The translations under genes were made by a program, and so were the position numbers. A stretch of 63,886 bases of DNA, taken from positions 1 through 63,886 of the forward strand of contig CALFZO010000049.1 in assembly GCA_937952305.1 (NCBI GenBank), given 5' to 3'. A model generated the notes under the pieces. It searched no databases. It was not told the DNA's origin and worked only from the letters and a program-made list of their open reading frames with translations. Below, piece after piece: positions 25,159 through 34,090 of this stretch (positions are counted from its first letter, which is position 1; the number at the start of each line of letters is the position of its first letter). The DNA comes from an uncultured Anaerolineales bacterium. Its GTDB lineage: Bacteria; Chloroflexota; Anaerolineae; Anaerolineales; UBA6663.

Positions 25159-26088
25159 TCAGGCCAGGCGGACGGCGAGTTGGGCCAGGGCCGCCAGGCT
25201 CGGCGCCAGTTCGGCCTGCTGCTGGCGGAGCAGGGCCGCGCGCTGTTCCAGGTAGGCGGCCAGGCCGGGGCTGCCCAGCGCCGCCGCCTGCGTCTGCGCT
25301 TGGGCCAGGCCCGCCTGCAAGCCGGCCACGCCCCAGGCGAAGCCCTCGCGCACCACCCAGGCGGCCTCCGGCTCGTCCGGGCGTTTGCGCCGGCGCGCCT
25401 CCGACAGGAAGTACGTGACCGTCCCGTGGCGCAGATCCTTGTTCCAGTCGAAGACGTCGTTCCACATTTGATGCCAGGCCCCCAGCGTCTCCACAAACTG
25501 CGCCCACGGCTCCAGCTTTTCCGGGCGGCCGGCCTGCCAGCCGACGGCCGCCAGCGGGATCTTGGCGGCGCTGACCTTGCGCGCCGCGTACTGTTGAAAG
25601 GCGGCCTGGTCGATGTCCGCCAGACCGGCGTCGCGCGCGGTGACCTCGGCCGCGCCAAACCAGACGGCGTGGAAGTACGCCCAGAAGGGGTGGCCGGCCG
25701 CGAAGTGGGCCTGGTAGGCGGACTGGAACTCGGTATGAAAGAAAGCCAGGGCCGGCAGCAGCTCGCGCTCAGCCGGGGCGTGGCCGTCCATGACGTTATC
25801 CAGCAGGCGGATGAAGTAGTAGCCGTTGACGCTCGAATAGACCAGGTCGGCCTGAAAAGAGGCGTCGAGCGCGGGCGGCAGCGTCTGCCCGAGCCACCAG
25901 GGCAGGCGCAGCAGCGGGAAGCCGAGCGGGTTGCGGAAGTAATCGGCGGGATCGGGCGAGGCCGCCAGCCGGCGCTGCCAGGCGGCGACCTGGCCGGCCA
26001 GGTAAGGGGCGGCCAGGCCCAGCCGGACGGACAGACGCCGGAGCGCGTCGATCAGGAGCCGGTCGAGCGGCGCCTCATCCGCGAGCAT
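25159..26088 (-). CDS. Class I isoprenoid synthase-like protein (prenyl diphosphate synthase/terpene synthase fold)
   Basis: A 309-aa helical protein. The first metal-binding motif is a variant, DNVMD (97-101, in LLDNVMDGHA). The second is NDVFDWNKD (210-218), with Asp211, Asp214 and Asp218, followed by LRHGTVTYFL as in polyprenyl synthases. ARKVSAAK (169-176) fits the helix before it. Both metal sites thus look usable, though the first is DNxxD rather than DDxxD. Such proteins join isoprenyl diphosphates or cyclise them; which applies here cannot be told. It starts one base after the cyclase stop, so expression is tightly coupled, and it is followed by the cNMP-domain protein. Confidence 0.65.
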   Translation of the reverse strand: MLADEAPLDRLLIDALRRLSVRLGLAAPYLAGQVAAWQRRLAASPDPADYFRNPLGFPLLRLPWWLGQTLPPALDASFQADLVYSSVNGYYFIRLLDNVMDGHAPAERELLPALAFFHTEFQSAYQAHFAAGHPFWAYFHAVWFGAAEVTARDAGLADIDQAAFQQYAARKVSAAKIPLAAVGWQAGRPEKLEPWAQFVETLGAWHQMWNDVFDWNKDLRHGTVTYFLSEARRRKRPDEPEAAWVVREGFAWGVAGLQAGLAQAQTQAAALGSPGLAAYLEQRAALLRQQQAELAPSLAALAQLAVRLA

Positions 26089-26089
26089 C

Positions 26090-29000
26090 TCAGGCGTTTC
26101 CGGCGGCCGCCGGCTGCGGGCGCTCGTCGTCGTTCAAATGCTGGAGCTGGCTGTACGCGCCCAGTTGGGTGAAGATGCCGCGGGCGCGTTCGCGGTGGCG
26201 CTGCCGCTCGGCGGCGTCGCCGTCGCCGTACCGGCTCAGTTCCACGTGGGCCAAGGCCGCCGCATAAGGCATCATCAGCTTCTCGGCCGAAGACAGGCAC
26301 TTGCGCCAGGCCTGCCGCGCCGCGTTCAGGTTGCCGGCCAGACGCTCGTAGCGTCCCTGCCACAACCAGGCGCGCGGCCAACCAATGGGGAAGACGCCCG
26401 CGAACTTGTGCAGCGCCTTGACGGCCCGGCGCGCGGCCGGCTGGGTCTGCGCGCGCGCCTCGGGTTCGGCCTCCCACAGCTGCAGGTAGACCTCGGCCAC
26501 GCTGGCATACCCGAGCAGAGCCGGATAAGAGGTCGGCGTCGAACGCGCGATGAGCTGATCGGCTTGTTCGGCCGCCGCCCGGGCCGGCGCCCACTGGCGC
26601 TCGCGCAGATAGGCCTGCGCCAGCGCGCCGAACACGCTGATCTTCAGCGGTTCGTCCACGATCTTTGAGTTGCTGCCGAACAGCGCCTGGAGCTGTTCCA
26701 GGCACGTCGCCACGGCCTCGTGCCGGTCCAGCGCCAGGACGCAATAGAGCTTCTCCATCAACGCCCAGGCCTGGTTGTCGGCGTCGCCGCGGCTGCTGGC
26801 GGAGGCGTAGAAGCGGTCAGCCAGCTGCTCGGCGCGCGCGAACTCGCCCTGGAGGTAGTTGACCATGACCAGGTTGGTCACACCGTCGTCCCAGCGCCGG
26901 CGGTCGCCCAGCCGTTCCGAGATCTCGACCACGTCGTCGAACAGGCCGTGGGCGGTGGCCCAGTGGCCCAGCCCGGCGTAATAGACGCCGGTGGCCAGGG
27001 CCACCCAGGCGCGGGCGGAGAGGTCGTTCATCGGCCGGACCATCTCCAGGGCGCGGCGGCAGTACATCTGCGCCAGGCCGTGGACGGGGATGAAGCCCAG
27101 GATCGTGCCGACCGGGGCATAGGCGCGCGCCAGTTCCGGCGACGGGCCGGCCGCCTCGGCCAGGTTGAGCGAGCGGATGGCGGCGTCCAAAGCCAGCAGC
27201 GTCTCGTTGGCGAAGAAATAGACCTCGGTTAGGCGCTCGTACGTGCGCGCTGCCGCCAGCAGCGTGGCGCGGTCCGGGACAGCGCCGGGGCGGGCCGCCC
27301 GGCCGACAAACTGGGCCGGCCACAGGCGGTGCAGCACCTGTCGGCCGAGCTGGCCGAGCAGGCTGAGCGCCGTCTGCAGCGGCGTGGACGGCGCGCGCTG
27401 GCCGATCAGCGCCAGCCCCTTCTCCAGGTGAGTGCGGCCCGCGCCGTATTGCGTCGCGTTGGCGTAGGCCTCGCCCAGGTGCAGTTCCAGCTGCGCGCGC
27501 CGGCCGGCCGCCAACGTCTGGCCCGGCCGGTCAGCCAGTTCCAGGGCCTGCGTGTAGAGGCGGATCGCCTCTTCGTTGGCGTAATTTTCGAGCGCCTGGT
27601 CGCCGGCCCGTTCCAGGTAGGTGATGGTCTTGGCCGGCTCCTCGGCCGCGCGCCAGTGATAGGCCAGCAGCTCGTAGAACAGGGCCAGCTCTTGAGCGTA
27701 GGTGGCCTCGTACCATTCGGCCACGGCCTGGTGCAGGCGCTGGCGCTGGGCGTACAACATCAGGTTGTAGGCCACGTCGCGCGTGATGATGTGCTTGAAG
27801 GTGTAAGTCAGCTGCGGCTCAGGCGTCTCCAGGCCGGTGAGGTCCAGCCGGTCCAGCGCCTGCAGGAACTCGGGCAGCTGCTCGCGGTCGGTGTCTACGG
27901 GATAGACCGATTGCAGCGCCGGGTAGGCGAAGGTCCGGCCGATGACGCTGGCGACCTTGAGCGTGAGCTGCTGCGGCGGCGGCAGGCGGTCGATGCGGCT
28001 GGTGATCACGCCCTGGACCGTGTCCGGCAAATCGACGGCGCTGAGGTCGGCGCGCCCTTCGGCCAGGCGGCCTTCCCCGTCGGCGATCACGAGCAGGCCG
28101 GTGTCGCGCAAGGCCAACGCCAGCTCCAGGCTGTAGAACGGGTTGCCCTCGGCCTTGGTGCGGATCAGGGCCGCGACCGGCTCAGGCACGGCGGTGACGC
28201 CCAGGCGCTGGCAGACCAGGGACAGCGTCGCCTCTTGCGAGAGCGCTGTCAACAGCAGGTGTTGGGCGTTGGCGATCTTGAGCAGTTGGCCGTACTCGGA
28301 CGGCTGCGGCTCGGCCAACGGCCGGGTGGTGACCACCAGCAGCACCGATTTGACACGCTGGCTGAGCAGCAGCGCCAGGGCCCAGGAGGCCGTATCCAGC
28401 CAATGCGCATCCTCCAGCACCACCAACTTGGGGGTCTGGGCGGCGGCGGCGCCCAGCAGGCGCAGCAGGAAGTCGCGCGTGTTGTCGGCGCGCACCTGGC
28501 CCGTCATCTGGTGGGTCACTTCGCTGTCCGGCAATTCGAGCGGAAGCACGGCGTCCAGCAGCGGCACCAACTGCAGCGCCGCCGCATCCAGCCCGAGCTT
28601 GAGGAGCGTGTTCTGGCGGACGCCCGAGTCGTGATTGAGGTCCCAATCCAGCAGTTGGCCGAAGATCGGCCGCCAAGCGTGATAGGGCGTGGACTTCTCG
28701 ACCGCGTCGCCGGCCCCCAGGAAGCTCTCGATGCCCAGAGTGCGGGCCTGCTCCAGCACGTATTCCACCAGCCGGGATTTGCCCAGACCGGCCTCGCCCT
28801 CGACCACGACGACGCCGCCCTGGCCGGCCAGCAAGAGCTGCAGCCGCCCGGCCAGCGCCATGCGCTCGGTGGTGCGCCCCACCATCGGGGCCTGGGCCGC
28901 GGTCTCGGCCGCCAGGCGCAGCGCCGCGCGGGAGGTCTCGCCGCGCGGCCGATAGATGGGCACGGCCTCGCTGCGGCCTTTCACCCATATGGCGGGCAGC

Positions 29001-30253
29001 GTCTCGAACTCGATCACGCGCTGCGCGCTCTGGGTCGTGGCCGCGTCGCACAGGATCGTGTCGGCGGCCGCCTGCATCAGGCGCGCGGCCAGGTTGACGA
29101 TGTCGCCGATCATCGTGTACTCGCGCCGGACCGCGTTGCCGACTGATCCGCAGAAGGCGCGGCCGGTGGCGACGCCGATGGCGCTGGGCACGGCCAGCTT
29201 GCGCAGCTCGGCCTGCATGGCCAGGGCCACCTGCACGCCGCGGGTCGGGTCGTCTTCGTGGGCGAGCGGCGGCCAGCCCAGCACGGCCAGCAGCGACACG
29301 CCCTTCTCGTCGACGCTGAGCTTGTCGACGCTGCCTTCGTAACGGTAGATGGCCGTCTGCAGCGTGCGGATGATGTGCTGGGCGTGCTCGAGCGAGGTGT
29401 GCTGGTCCAGCGTCGGCAGGTGGGCGAAGATCACGGTGACGCGCCGCAGTTCGGCCAGCCAGCCGGTCTGGCCGGCCACCAGGCGGCTGCGGATGGCGCC
29501 CGGCACGTAAGCCTGCACCGCCGGGATGGCCTCGGCCGCCAGCTGCGCGCGATGCAGCGCGAAGGGCGGGAACGGCGTGCGCACCGCGGTCAACCGCACC
29601 GCGCCGGATGGCAGGGCCTCACCCGCGCACGCGCTCTGGACCAGGCGCCACGCCTCGGCCGAGATGATCACTTCGCCCGGTTCGGCCTGGCGTTCCACCG
29701 CCGTCACCTGGGTCACCAGATCGCCGGCGACCAGGACGTGCCAGCGCCCATACTCGCCGCCCAGATGCTCCAGCAGGCTGTGGCCGGCGGCGACGCCCAT
29801 CCGCAGGGTCAGGCGCACCTCGCCGGCCTCAAAGCCCTGCAGCGCCCGCTGCGCCGTGGACGCGCATTGCACGGCGCTCACGGCCGCGGCGAAGGCGGCC
29901 GCGGTGGGCTGCGCGAAGCCGTCCGGCGTCAGGTCGGCCACCGGCCACACCGCCAAAATGGCGTCGCCGGCGAACTTCACGATGTCGCCGCCGTGGGCCG
30001 TGATCAGGTCGATGAGTTGGCCGAAGTAAGCGTTGAGGATGCGCGAGAGCTCTTCCACGCCCTGCGGGCCGCGCCCGGAGAGGCGTTCGGCCAGCGGCGT
30101 GAAGCCGGAGACGTCGGCGAAGAGCGCAACGGCCGGCACACTTTCCAACAACGGCGCCGTCAACGGGGCAGGCTCGGTCGACAGGCGGCGGGTGACCAGC
30201 GCCGGAACGTAACTGGTCAGGACATCCAGGATGGGCGTTGGGCCTGAATTCAC
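26090..30253 (-). CDS. Soluble adenylyl cyclase-like protein: two class III cyclase domains, AAA ATPase, TPR
   Basis: A 1387-aa cytoplasmic protein with the domain order of mammalian soluble adenylyl cyclase (ADCY10). The first cyclase domain (about 40-205) has both metal-binding Asp, Asp47 in LFADVSGFT and Asp97 in GGDIVKFAGDAILAVW. The second (about 265-425) keeps IGVATGRAFCGSVG and REYTMIGDIVNLAARL but has IFAHLP in place of the metal-binding Asp, so one heterodimeric active site is expected. A P-loop (GEAGLGKSRL, near 490) starts an AAA/NB-ARC-like ATPase, and TPR-like helices fill about 850-1370. sAC-type enzymes respond to bicarbonate. The start is GTG 30253. It heads the isoprenoid/cNMP operon. 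Confidence 0.88.
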   Translation of the reverse strand: MNSGPTPILDVLTSYVPALVTRRLSTEPAPLTAPLLESVPAVALFADVSGFTPLAERLSGRGPQGVEELSRILNAYFGQLIDLITAHGGDIVKFAGDAILAVWPVADLTPDGFAQPTAAAFAAAVSAVQCASTAQRALQGFEAGEVRLTLRMGVAAGHSLLEHLGGEYGRWHVLVAGDLVTQVTAVERQAEPGEVIISAEAWRLVQSACAGEALPSGAVRLTAVRTPFPPFALHRAQLAAEAIPAVQAYVPGAIRSRLVAGQTGWLAELRRVTVIFAHLPTLDQHTSLEHAQHIIRTLQTAIYRYEGSVDKLSVDEKGVSLLAVLGWPPLAHEDDPTRGVQVALAMQAELRKLAVPSAIGVATGRAFCGSVGNAVRREYTMIGDIVNLAARLMQAAADTILCDAATTQSAQRVIEFETLPAIWVKGRSEAVPIYRPRGETSRAALRLAAETAAQAPMVGRTTERMALAGRLQLLLAGQGGVVVVEGEAGLGKSRLVEYVLEQARTLGIESFLGAGDAVEKSTPYHAWRPIFGQLLDWDLNHDSGVRQNTLLKLGLDAAALQLVPLLDAVLPLELPDSEVTHQMTGQVRADNTRDFLLRLLGAAAAQTPKLVVLEDAHWLDTASWALALLLSQRVKSVLLVVTTRPLAEPQPSEYGQLLKIANAQHLLLTALSQEATLSLVCQRLGVTAVPEPVAALIRTKAEGNPFYSLELALALRDTGLLVIADGEGRLAEGRADLSAVDLPDTVQGVITSRIDRLPPPQQLTLKVASVIGRTFAYPALQSVYPVDTDREQLPEFLQALDRLDLTGLETPEPQLTYTFKHIITRDVAYNLMLYAQRQRLHQAVAEWYEATYAQELALFYELLAYHWRAAEEPAKTITYLERAGDQALENYANEEAIRLYTQALELADRPGQTLAAGRRAQLELHLGEAYANATQYGAGRTHLEKGLALIGQRAPSTPLQTALSLLGQLGRQVLHRLWPAQFVGRAARPGAVPDRATLLAAARTYERLTEVYFFANETLLALDAAIRSLNLAEAAGPSPELARAYAPVGTILGFIPVHGLAQMYCRRALEMVRPMNDLSARAWVALATGVYYAGLGHWATAHGLFDDVVEISERLGDRRRWDDGVTNLVMVNYLQGEFARAEQLADRFYASASSRGDADNQAWALMEKLYCVLALDRHEAVATCLEQLQALFGSNSKIVDEPLKISVFGALAQAYLRERQWAPARAAAEQADQLIARSTPTSYPALLGYASVAEVYLQLWEAEPEARAQTQPAARRAVKALHKFAGVFPIGWPRAWLWQGRYERLAGNLNAARQAWRKCLSSAEKLMMPYAAALAHVELSRYGDGDAAERQRHRERARGIFTQLGAYSQLQHLNDDERPQPAAAGNA

Positions 30254-30302
30254 GTGGAAAAGCCAGATTGTCTGGGGTGCGGTGAGAGCTTGTTAGGAAA
30301 CA

Positions 30303-30339
30303 GTTTAGCATTGGTCGTCCGTTTGGGCGACCGCTAAAC
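30303..30339. promoter_or_regulatory. Inverted repeat upstream of the cyclase gene
   Basis: Two-part arms GTTTAGC (30303-30309) plus GGTCG (30313-30317) are mirrored by CGACC plus GCTAAAC (30328-30339), 12 paired bases per arm. It lies about 50-86 bases before the cyclase start and overlaps a -10-like TAAACT on the minus strand, so an operator is more likely than a terminator; no T-tract follows. Confidence 0.55.
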
Positions 30340-30407
30340 CGGGGCACAAGGTTGAGGCTTGGTATGAAAACCCGACTCAGAACGGGGACTTCGCCGGGGA
30401 GGCCGGA

Positions 30408-31553
30408 TCAATCACGCTGCGAGAGGTAAGCAGCCAGATTCTGGCGCTGAATGCGCCGGATCTCAGCCGCCAGCACGCCGGCGTCGAAATCGGCCTGAGG
30501 CAGGATCAACTGCAGCATTCGCTGCATCTGGGCCAGCGTGAGGGCGGGCGCCGCCGCGCCGTATTGGCGGCGCAGATGGCTCAGGCAGCTGTGGGCGACG
30601 AAGGCCAAGGCGGTCTGCTGATGCCAGTTGGCCCACGTCTGGCCGGCCGCCCGGGCGCCGGGCAGCGTGCTGTGGCATTCGGCCAGTGCCGCAGTGACGG
30701 GCGCGTGCCAGACGGTGAGGCGCGCCAGCAAGGGCAGCGGCGTCTTGGCCGGCGCGTTCGAGCGATAGTAACACCACTGGTTCGGCTGGAATAGGCCGGG
30801 CGGGCGGCGCGCGATCAGCCACTCCTCGCGCAGCGGGCCGCCGGCGGTGGGCAAGAAGACGCGCTGCGCGGCCATCTCAAAGTGGCCGGCCGCCGGCACC
30901 TCCGGAAAGGTGTACGGCCGCCACAGGTTGGCGGGCAGGCGCAGCGCCAGGGTGTCCACGCGTTGAGGGGCGGGCGCGGCCAGCGGGCGGGCCCGCTCGG
31001 GATCGGAGGCGGCCTTGGAGGGGTAGCGCCGGGCCGGCGTCTGGCGCGGGATCTCGACCAGAAAGTACTTGTCCTGGCTATGCAGCTCGTCCAGGAAGGC
31101 CAGGGAAACGCCGCAAGCCTCCGGGATCGCCACCCAGCGATGCGGGAGCTGCTGGGCCGCGATCGCGTAGCGGACCATCTCCTCACCCAGAGCCGGGGCG
31201 CTCGCGTAGGTGGCCGTGGCCGGCAGCGCCCAGCGCCGGCGTCGGCCGCTGGTCTCAGCCGAGAACCAGGCGGACGGCAGGTAGAGGCGCCGGTCCACCA
31301 GGGCGGCGCTGGCGCCGGCGGTATAGGCCAGGATCATCAGCGCGGGCTGAGTGGGCTCAGCGGCCGCAGCCTGAGAGGCGCGGGGCGGTTGTGGGGCTTG
31401 AACGTCGTGGCGGATCAGGCCGAGGATGCCGTCGGCGCGGCCAAGGGTCTGGGCGATAGCGGTGTGGTGCTGGCTGGGTAACGGGCCCTCCAACGCCTGG
31501 AGGGTAAAAGCGCCGGCAAAAAGATCGTAGTATCGTCGGAGGTCGCTTTCCAT
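30408..31553 (-). CDS. Degenerate or domesticated IS701-like DDE transposase
   Basis: About 381 aa. Relatedness to IS701-family transposases is seen in ALVDRRLYLPSAWF near 105-120, a HRWVAIPEACG segment, the EEWLIARRPPG stretch, and the C-terminal WANWHQQTALAFVAHSCL. The first catalytic Asp region (normally DDTG) reads LIRHDV, and the second (normally a D before the YG) reads PEACG. Two of the three catalytic acids therefore appear lost while the frame stays open. No terminal inverted repeats are seen on either side. It could be a decaying insertion sequence or a reused protein. The ATG at 31553 is chosen; an upstream in-frame ATG at 31661 is less likely. Confidence 0.6.
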   Translation of the reverse strand: MESDLRRYYDLFAGAFTLQALEGPLPSQHHTAIAQTLGRADGILGLIRHDVQAPQPPRASQAAAAEPTQPALMILAYTAGASAALVDRRLYLPSAWFSAETSGRRRRWALPATATYASAPALGEEMVRYAIAAQQLPHRWVAIPEACGVSLAFLDELHSQDKYFLVEIPRQTPARRYPSKAASDPERARPLAAPAPQRVDTLALRLPANLWRPYTFPEVPAAGHFEMAAQRVFLPTAGGPLREEWLIARRPPGLFQPNQWCYYRSNAPAKTPLPLLARLTVWHAPVTAALAECHSTLPGARAAGQTWANWHQQTALAFVAHSCLSHLRRQYGAAAPALTLAQMQRMLQLILPQADFDAGVLAAEIRRIQRQNLAAYLSQRD

Positions 31554-31747
31554 GACGTACCAGCTCTGTTTCCGCCCTATGGCAATAATCCGCCTACCAA
31601 CTCTGGGCGCCGCCGGTAACGCCTCGCCAGCCTTCACAAAGTTAGGACAGAAACGGGCCAAAGTCTGTCGGGAATGTTTGACAAACCGGATGGGGAATCT
31701 TGATCAGCTGGCAGGCGGCCTCCGGCGCCTGGCTGGGAACGCCAACC

Positions 31748-31785
31748 CAAACAAACGCCCCCGGCGCAGGCGGCGGCCGGGGGCG
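31748..31785 (-). terminator. Rho-independent terminator of the permease/Mo-hydroxylase/decarboxylase unit
   Basis: On the minus strand, CGCCCCCGGC (31785-31776) and GCCGGGGGCG (31765-31756) form a perfect 10-bp stem with a 10-base loop, followed by TTTGTTT. It lies 34 bases after the cyclase-family gene and marks the end of the long operon. Confidence 0.9.
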
Positions 31786-31818
31786 GCTGATGGACCGAAG
31801 CTCAGAGCAGGGCCGGCT

Positions 31819-32691
31819 TCAGGCCTGGCTGAGCGCGTTCAGACGCTCGACCGTCCCAGGCGCGTAGCAATCGCCGTGCTTGGTCTTGGGCAGTCCGGCC
31901 TTCTTGGCCATCAGGGCCTCGTACTCGGCGTCATCCACAAAGGCCACGCAGCGGCCGATGCTGGCTTCGCCGTCCACAAACCGCCACGGGAAAAAGCCGA
32001 TGGTCACGCGCCGGTTGAGGAGCAGGTCGATGTCGCCGCCGATGCACTCGGCGTGGATGATGCCGTGCGGGAACATCTCGATGTGCATCAACTGGTACTT
32101 GCCGTCGTCAAAGCGCTCGGCCAGCGACTGGCCGTACTTCTTCTGGAAGTGCTGGTCCGCCTGGCGCGCCTGGCGCGGGTGCCAGTCGCGGATGATGGTG
32201 TTCATCGGGTGGTCGGCGCTGCCGCAGTCCACGGCCAGCCAGCGCAGCTTCTTGGCCTTGCACCATTCGGCGAACTCGCGATCCGGGCCGGGGTGCTTCA
32301 CCATGTAGCGGATCTCGTCCGCGGTCGGCTGATCCCAGCCGAAGTGATGGTAGCCGGTGTGGAGGATGAGGATGTCGCCCTCTTTGACCTCGACCCGGTC
32401 CTCGACCATCTTGCTCGTGTAGATGTCGTAGTCGCCGCAGACGTCGCTCAGGTCCACGATTACGCCCTCATGCACCAGGAAGTCCAGGGCCAGCGTGGCG
32501 ATGTCCTTGCCGGGCGTGTAGAAGTGAATCTCGCCGTCCAGGTGGGTGCCCAGGTGGTTGGAATGGGTCAGCACCTGGCCGTTGGCGCCGTTGGGGGTGA
32601 GCCGCTTGAAGTATTTCACCTGCAGCGGCTCGTAGGTGGGCCAGGCCGGCGTGCCGATGCCGAGCGGGATGGTGAGATCGATCGTCTTCAT
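31819..32691 (-). CDS. Cyclase-family metal hydrolase (KynB/isatin hydrolase-like)
   Basis: A 290-aa protein with the signature HLGTHLDGEIHF (about residues 45-56), the metal-binding HxGTHxD motif of kynurenine formamidase and isatin hydrolase. These Mn/Zn enzymes hydrolyse amide or lactam bonds, and isatin hydrolase opens a ring. Further family-like segments are DILILHTGYHHF and VDCGSADHP. The start at 32691 has AAGGAG seven bases upstream. It is the last gene of the unit that also encodes an N-heterocycle permease, a Mo hydroxylase and a deaminase-like amidohydrolase, so ring opening of an oxidised heterocycle is a reasonable guess. The substrate is not known. Confidence 0.8.
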   Translation of the reverse strand: MKTIDLTIPLGIGTPAWPTYEPLQVKYFKRLTPNGANGQVLTHSNHLGTHLDGEIHFYTPGKDIATLALDFLVHEGVIVDLSDVCGDYDIYTSKMVEDRVEVKEGDILILHTGYHHFGWDQPTADEIRYMVKHPGPDREFAEWCKAKKLRWLAVDCGSADHPMNTIIRDWHPRQARQADQHFQKKYGQSLAERFDDGKYQLMHIEMFPHGIIHAECIGGDIDLLLNRRVTIGFFPWRFVDGEASIGRCVAFVDDAEYEALMAKKAGLPKTKHGDCYAPGTVERLNALSQA

Positions 32692-32734
32692 GCAGAAACT
32701 CCTTGTCAGGGGATGGGGTGGGAAATGGCCACGG

Positions 32735-33967
32735 TCAAGATGGGCCGAGCAGCGGCGTGAGCGCGGCGCGGTCCACCAGCCGGCCATGGCTGATGACAGA
32801 GGCGGGCGCGGCGTGGTCGCGCAGGGCCTCCAAGACGTTGGGCGCTTCCAGGACCACCAGATGCGCGGGCGCGCCCACTTCCAGGCGGAAGCCGCGCACG
32901 TTCATGGCGCGGGCCGCGTCCACGGTGATCAGGTCGTACAGTTTCTCCAGTTCCGGGCCGGTGGTCATCCACAGCAGGTGGGCGGCCAGGAAGGCCACCT
33001 CCAGCAGACTGTTGCGGCCGAAGGGATAGTAGGCGTCGGAGATGTCGTCCTGGCCCAGGGCCACGGTGACGCCGGCCGCCAGCAGATCCTTGACGCGGGC
33101 GTGCAGCGGGCCGGTGTGCGGGTCGGAGATGACGGCCAGATCGGCGCGCTTGAGCAGCGCCGTCACTTTCTGAAAATAGGGCTCCGGGTAGAGGGCCATG
33201 GCGCGCGCGTGATGGGCCAGGGTGCGCCCCTGCCAGCCGCGCCGGATGGTCTCCACCGCCAGCGCTTCCAGCGTGCGCAGCCCGGGGTCGCCGGCGTCGT
33301 CCACCAGCAGCGACACATCTTTGTCGAACGCCTGCGCCAGATCGAAGACCTCGCGCAGGTGCTGCTGGCTGTCGGCCTCGGTGTACTCGATCCACGGGAT
33401 GCCGCCGACCACGTCGGCGCCCAGTTCCAGCGCCTCGCGCAGCAGTGCCAGCGCGCCCGGTTCACGGACCAGGCCATCCTGGGCGAAGGCCGTCACCTGG
33501 ACATCCACGATCCCCTTGAACTCGGCGCGCACCCGCAGCAGGGCCTTGACGCCCTCCAGCCGGGCCTGGTTGTCCACATCGGCCAGGGCGCGCAGATGGG
33601 TGTTGCCGTGCCAGGCCGCCAGCGCCACGGCCCGCCGCGCGTTGGGCGTGATCCAGGCCTCGGCGTAATCCGCCTTCACCCGGGCCGCCTGCTCGATGGT
33701 GGTCATGGCCTGGCCCATGCCCTCGGCGTGGTAGCCGCCCAGGGCGGCCTCGTCCAGCCGCTGGCGCGTGTAGACCTTGCACAGGTGCAGGTGCGGGTTG
33801 GCGAAAGACTCGGTGACCAGGCCGCCGCGCGCCTCCACTTCGACCGGGGCGCGCTCGGGCAGGCGCTCGGCGATCGCCGCGATGCGGCCGTCGGCCACGG
33901 CGATGTCCCAGCGGCCCTCGGGTTGGCGGCGCAGACGCGCCTGACGGATGATGAGGTCGTACGCCAT
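32735..33967 (-). CDS. Amidohydrolase, cytosine deaminase-like
   Basis: A 410-aa TIM-barrel metal hydrolase. N-terminal metal ligands are His59 and His61 (NPHLHLCK), another His is in LAHHARAM, and the metal-binding Asp is in GQDDISDAYYPFGR, which closely matches the CodA-type signature. Cytosine deaminase makes uracil from cytosine; relatives act on isoguanine, creatinine and other ring amines. The start at 33967 has GGAG five bases before it. It lies between the sodium-pumping decarboxylase and the KynB-like hydrolase, in a unit headed by a UraA-like permease, supporting a pyrimidine-like substrate. Confidence 0.82.
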   Translation of the reverse strand: MAYDLIIRQARLRRQPEGRWDIAVADGRIAAIAERLPERAPVEVEARGGLVTESFANPHLHLCKVYTRQRLDEAALGGYHAEGMGQAMTTIEQAARVKADYAEAWITPNARRAVALAAWHGNTHLRALADVDNQARLEGVKALLRVRAEFKGIVDVQVTAFAQDGLVREPGALALLREALELGADVVGGIPWIEYTEADSQQHLREVFDLAQAFDKDVSLLVDDAGDPGLRTLEALAVETIRRGWQGRTLAHHARAMALYPEPYFQKVTALLKRADLAVISDPHTGPLHARVKDLLAAGVTVALGQDDISDAYYPFGRNSLLEVAFLAAHLLWMTTGPELEKLYDLITVDAARAMNVRGFRLEVGAPAHLVVLEAPNVLEALRDHAAPASVISHGRLVDRAALTPLLGPS

Positions 33968-34008
33968 AGACTCTCCAACGGGCTGCGTTTGTGTTGCCGT
34001 GGATTGCG

Positions 34009-34049
34009 CGGATTTCACAGACGATCCGGGTGGTAGCCCCTGTAATCCG
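34009..34049. repeat. Short palindromic intergenic repeat
   Basis: CGGATTTCACAG (34009-34020) pairs with CTGTAATCCG (34040-34049) apart from a two-base bulge, and CATCCGCGAAATCTGCGG follows. This kind of AATCCGCG-rich stem recurs between genes in many bacterial genomes. Only one copy is seen in the window. Confidence 0.4.
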
Positions 34050-34090
34050 TGGTCATCCGCGAAATCTGCGGCTTAACTCTCCACCTGTGT

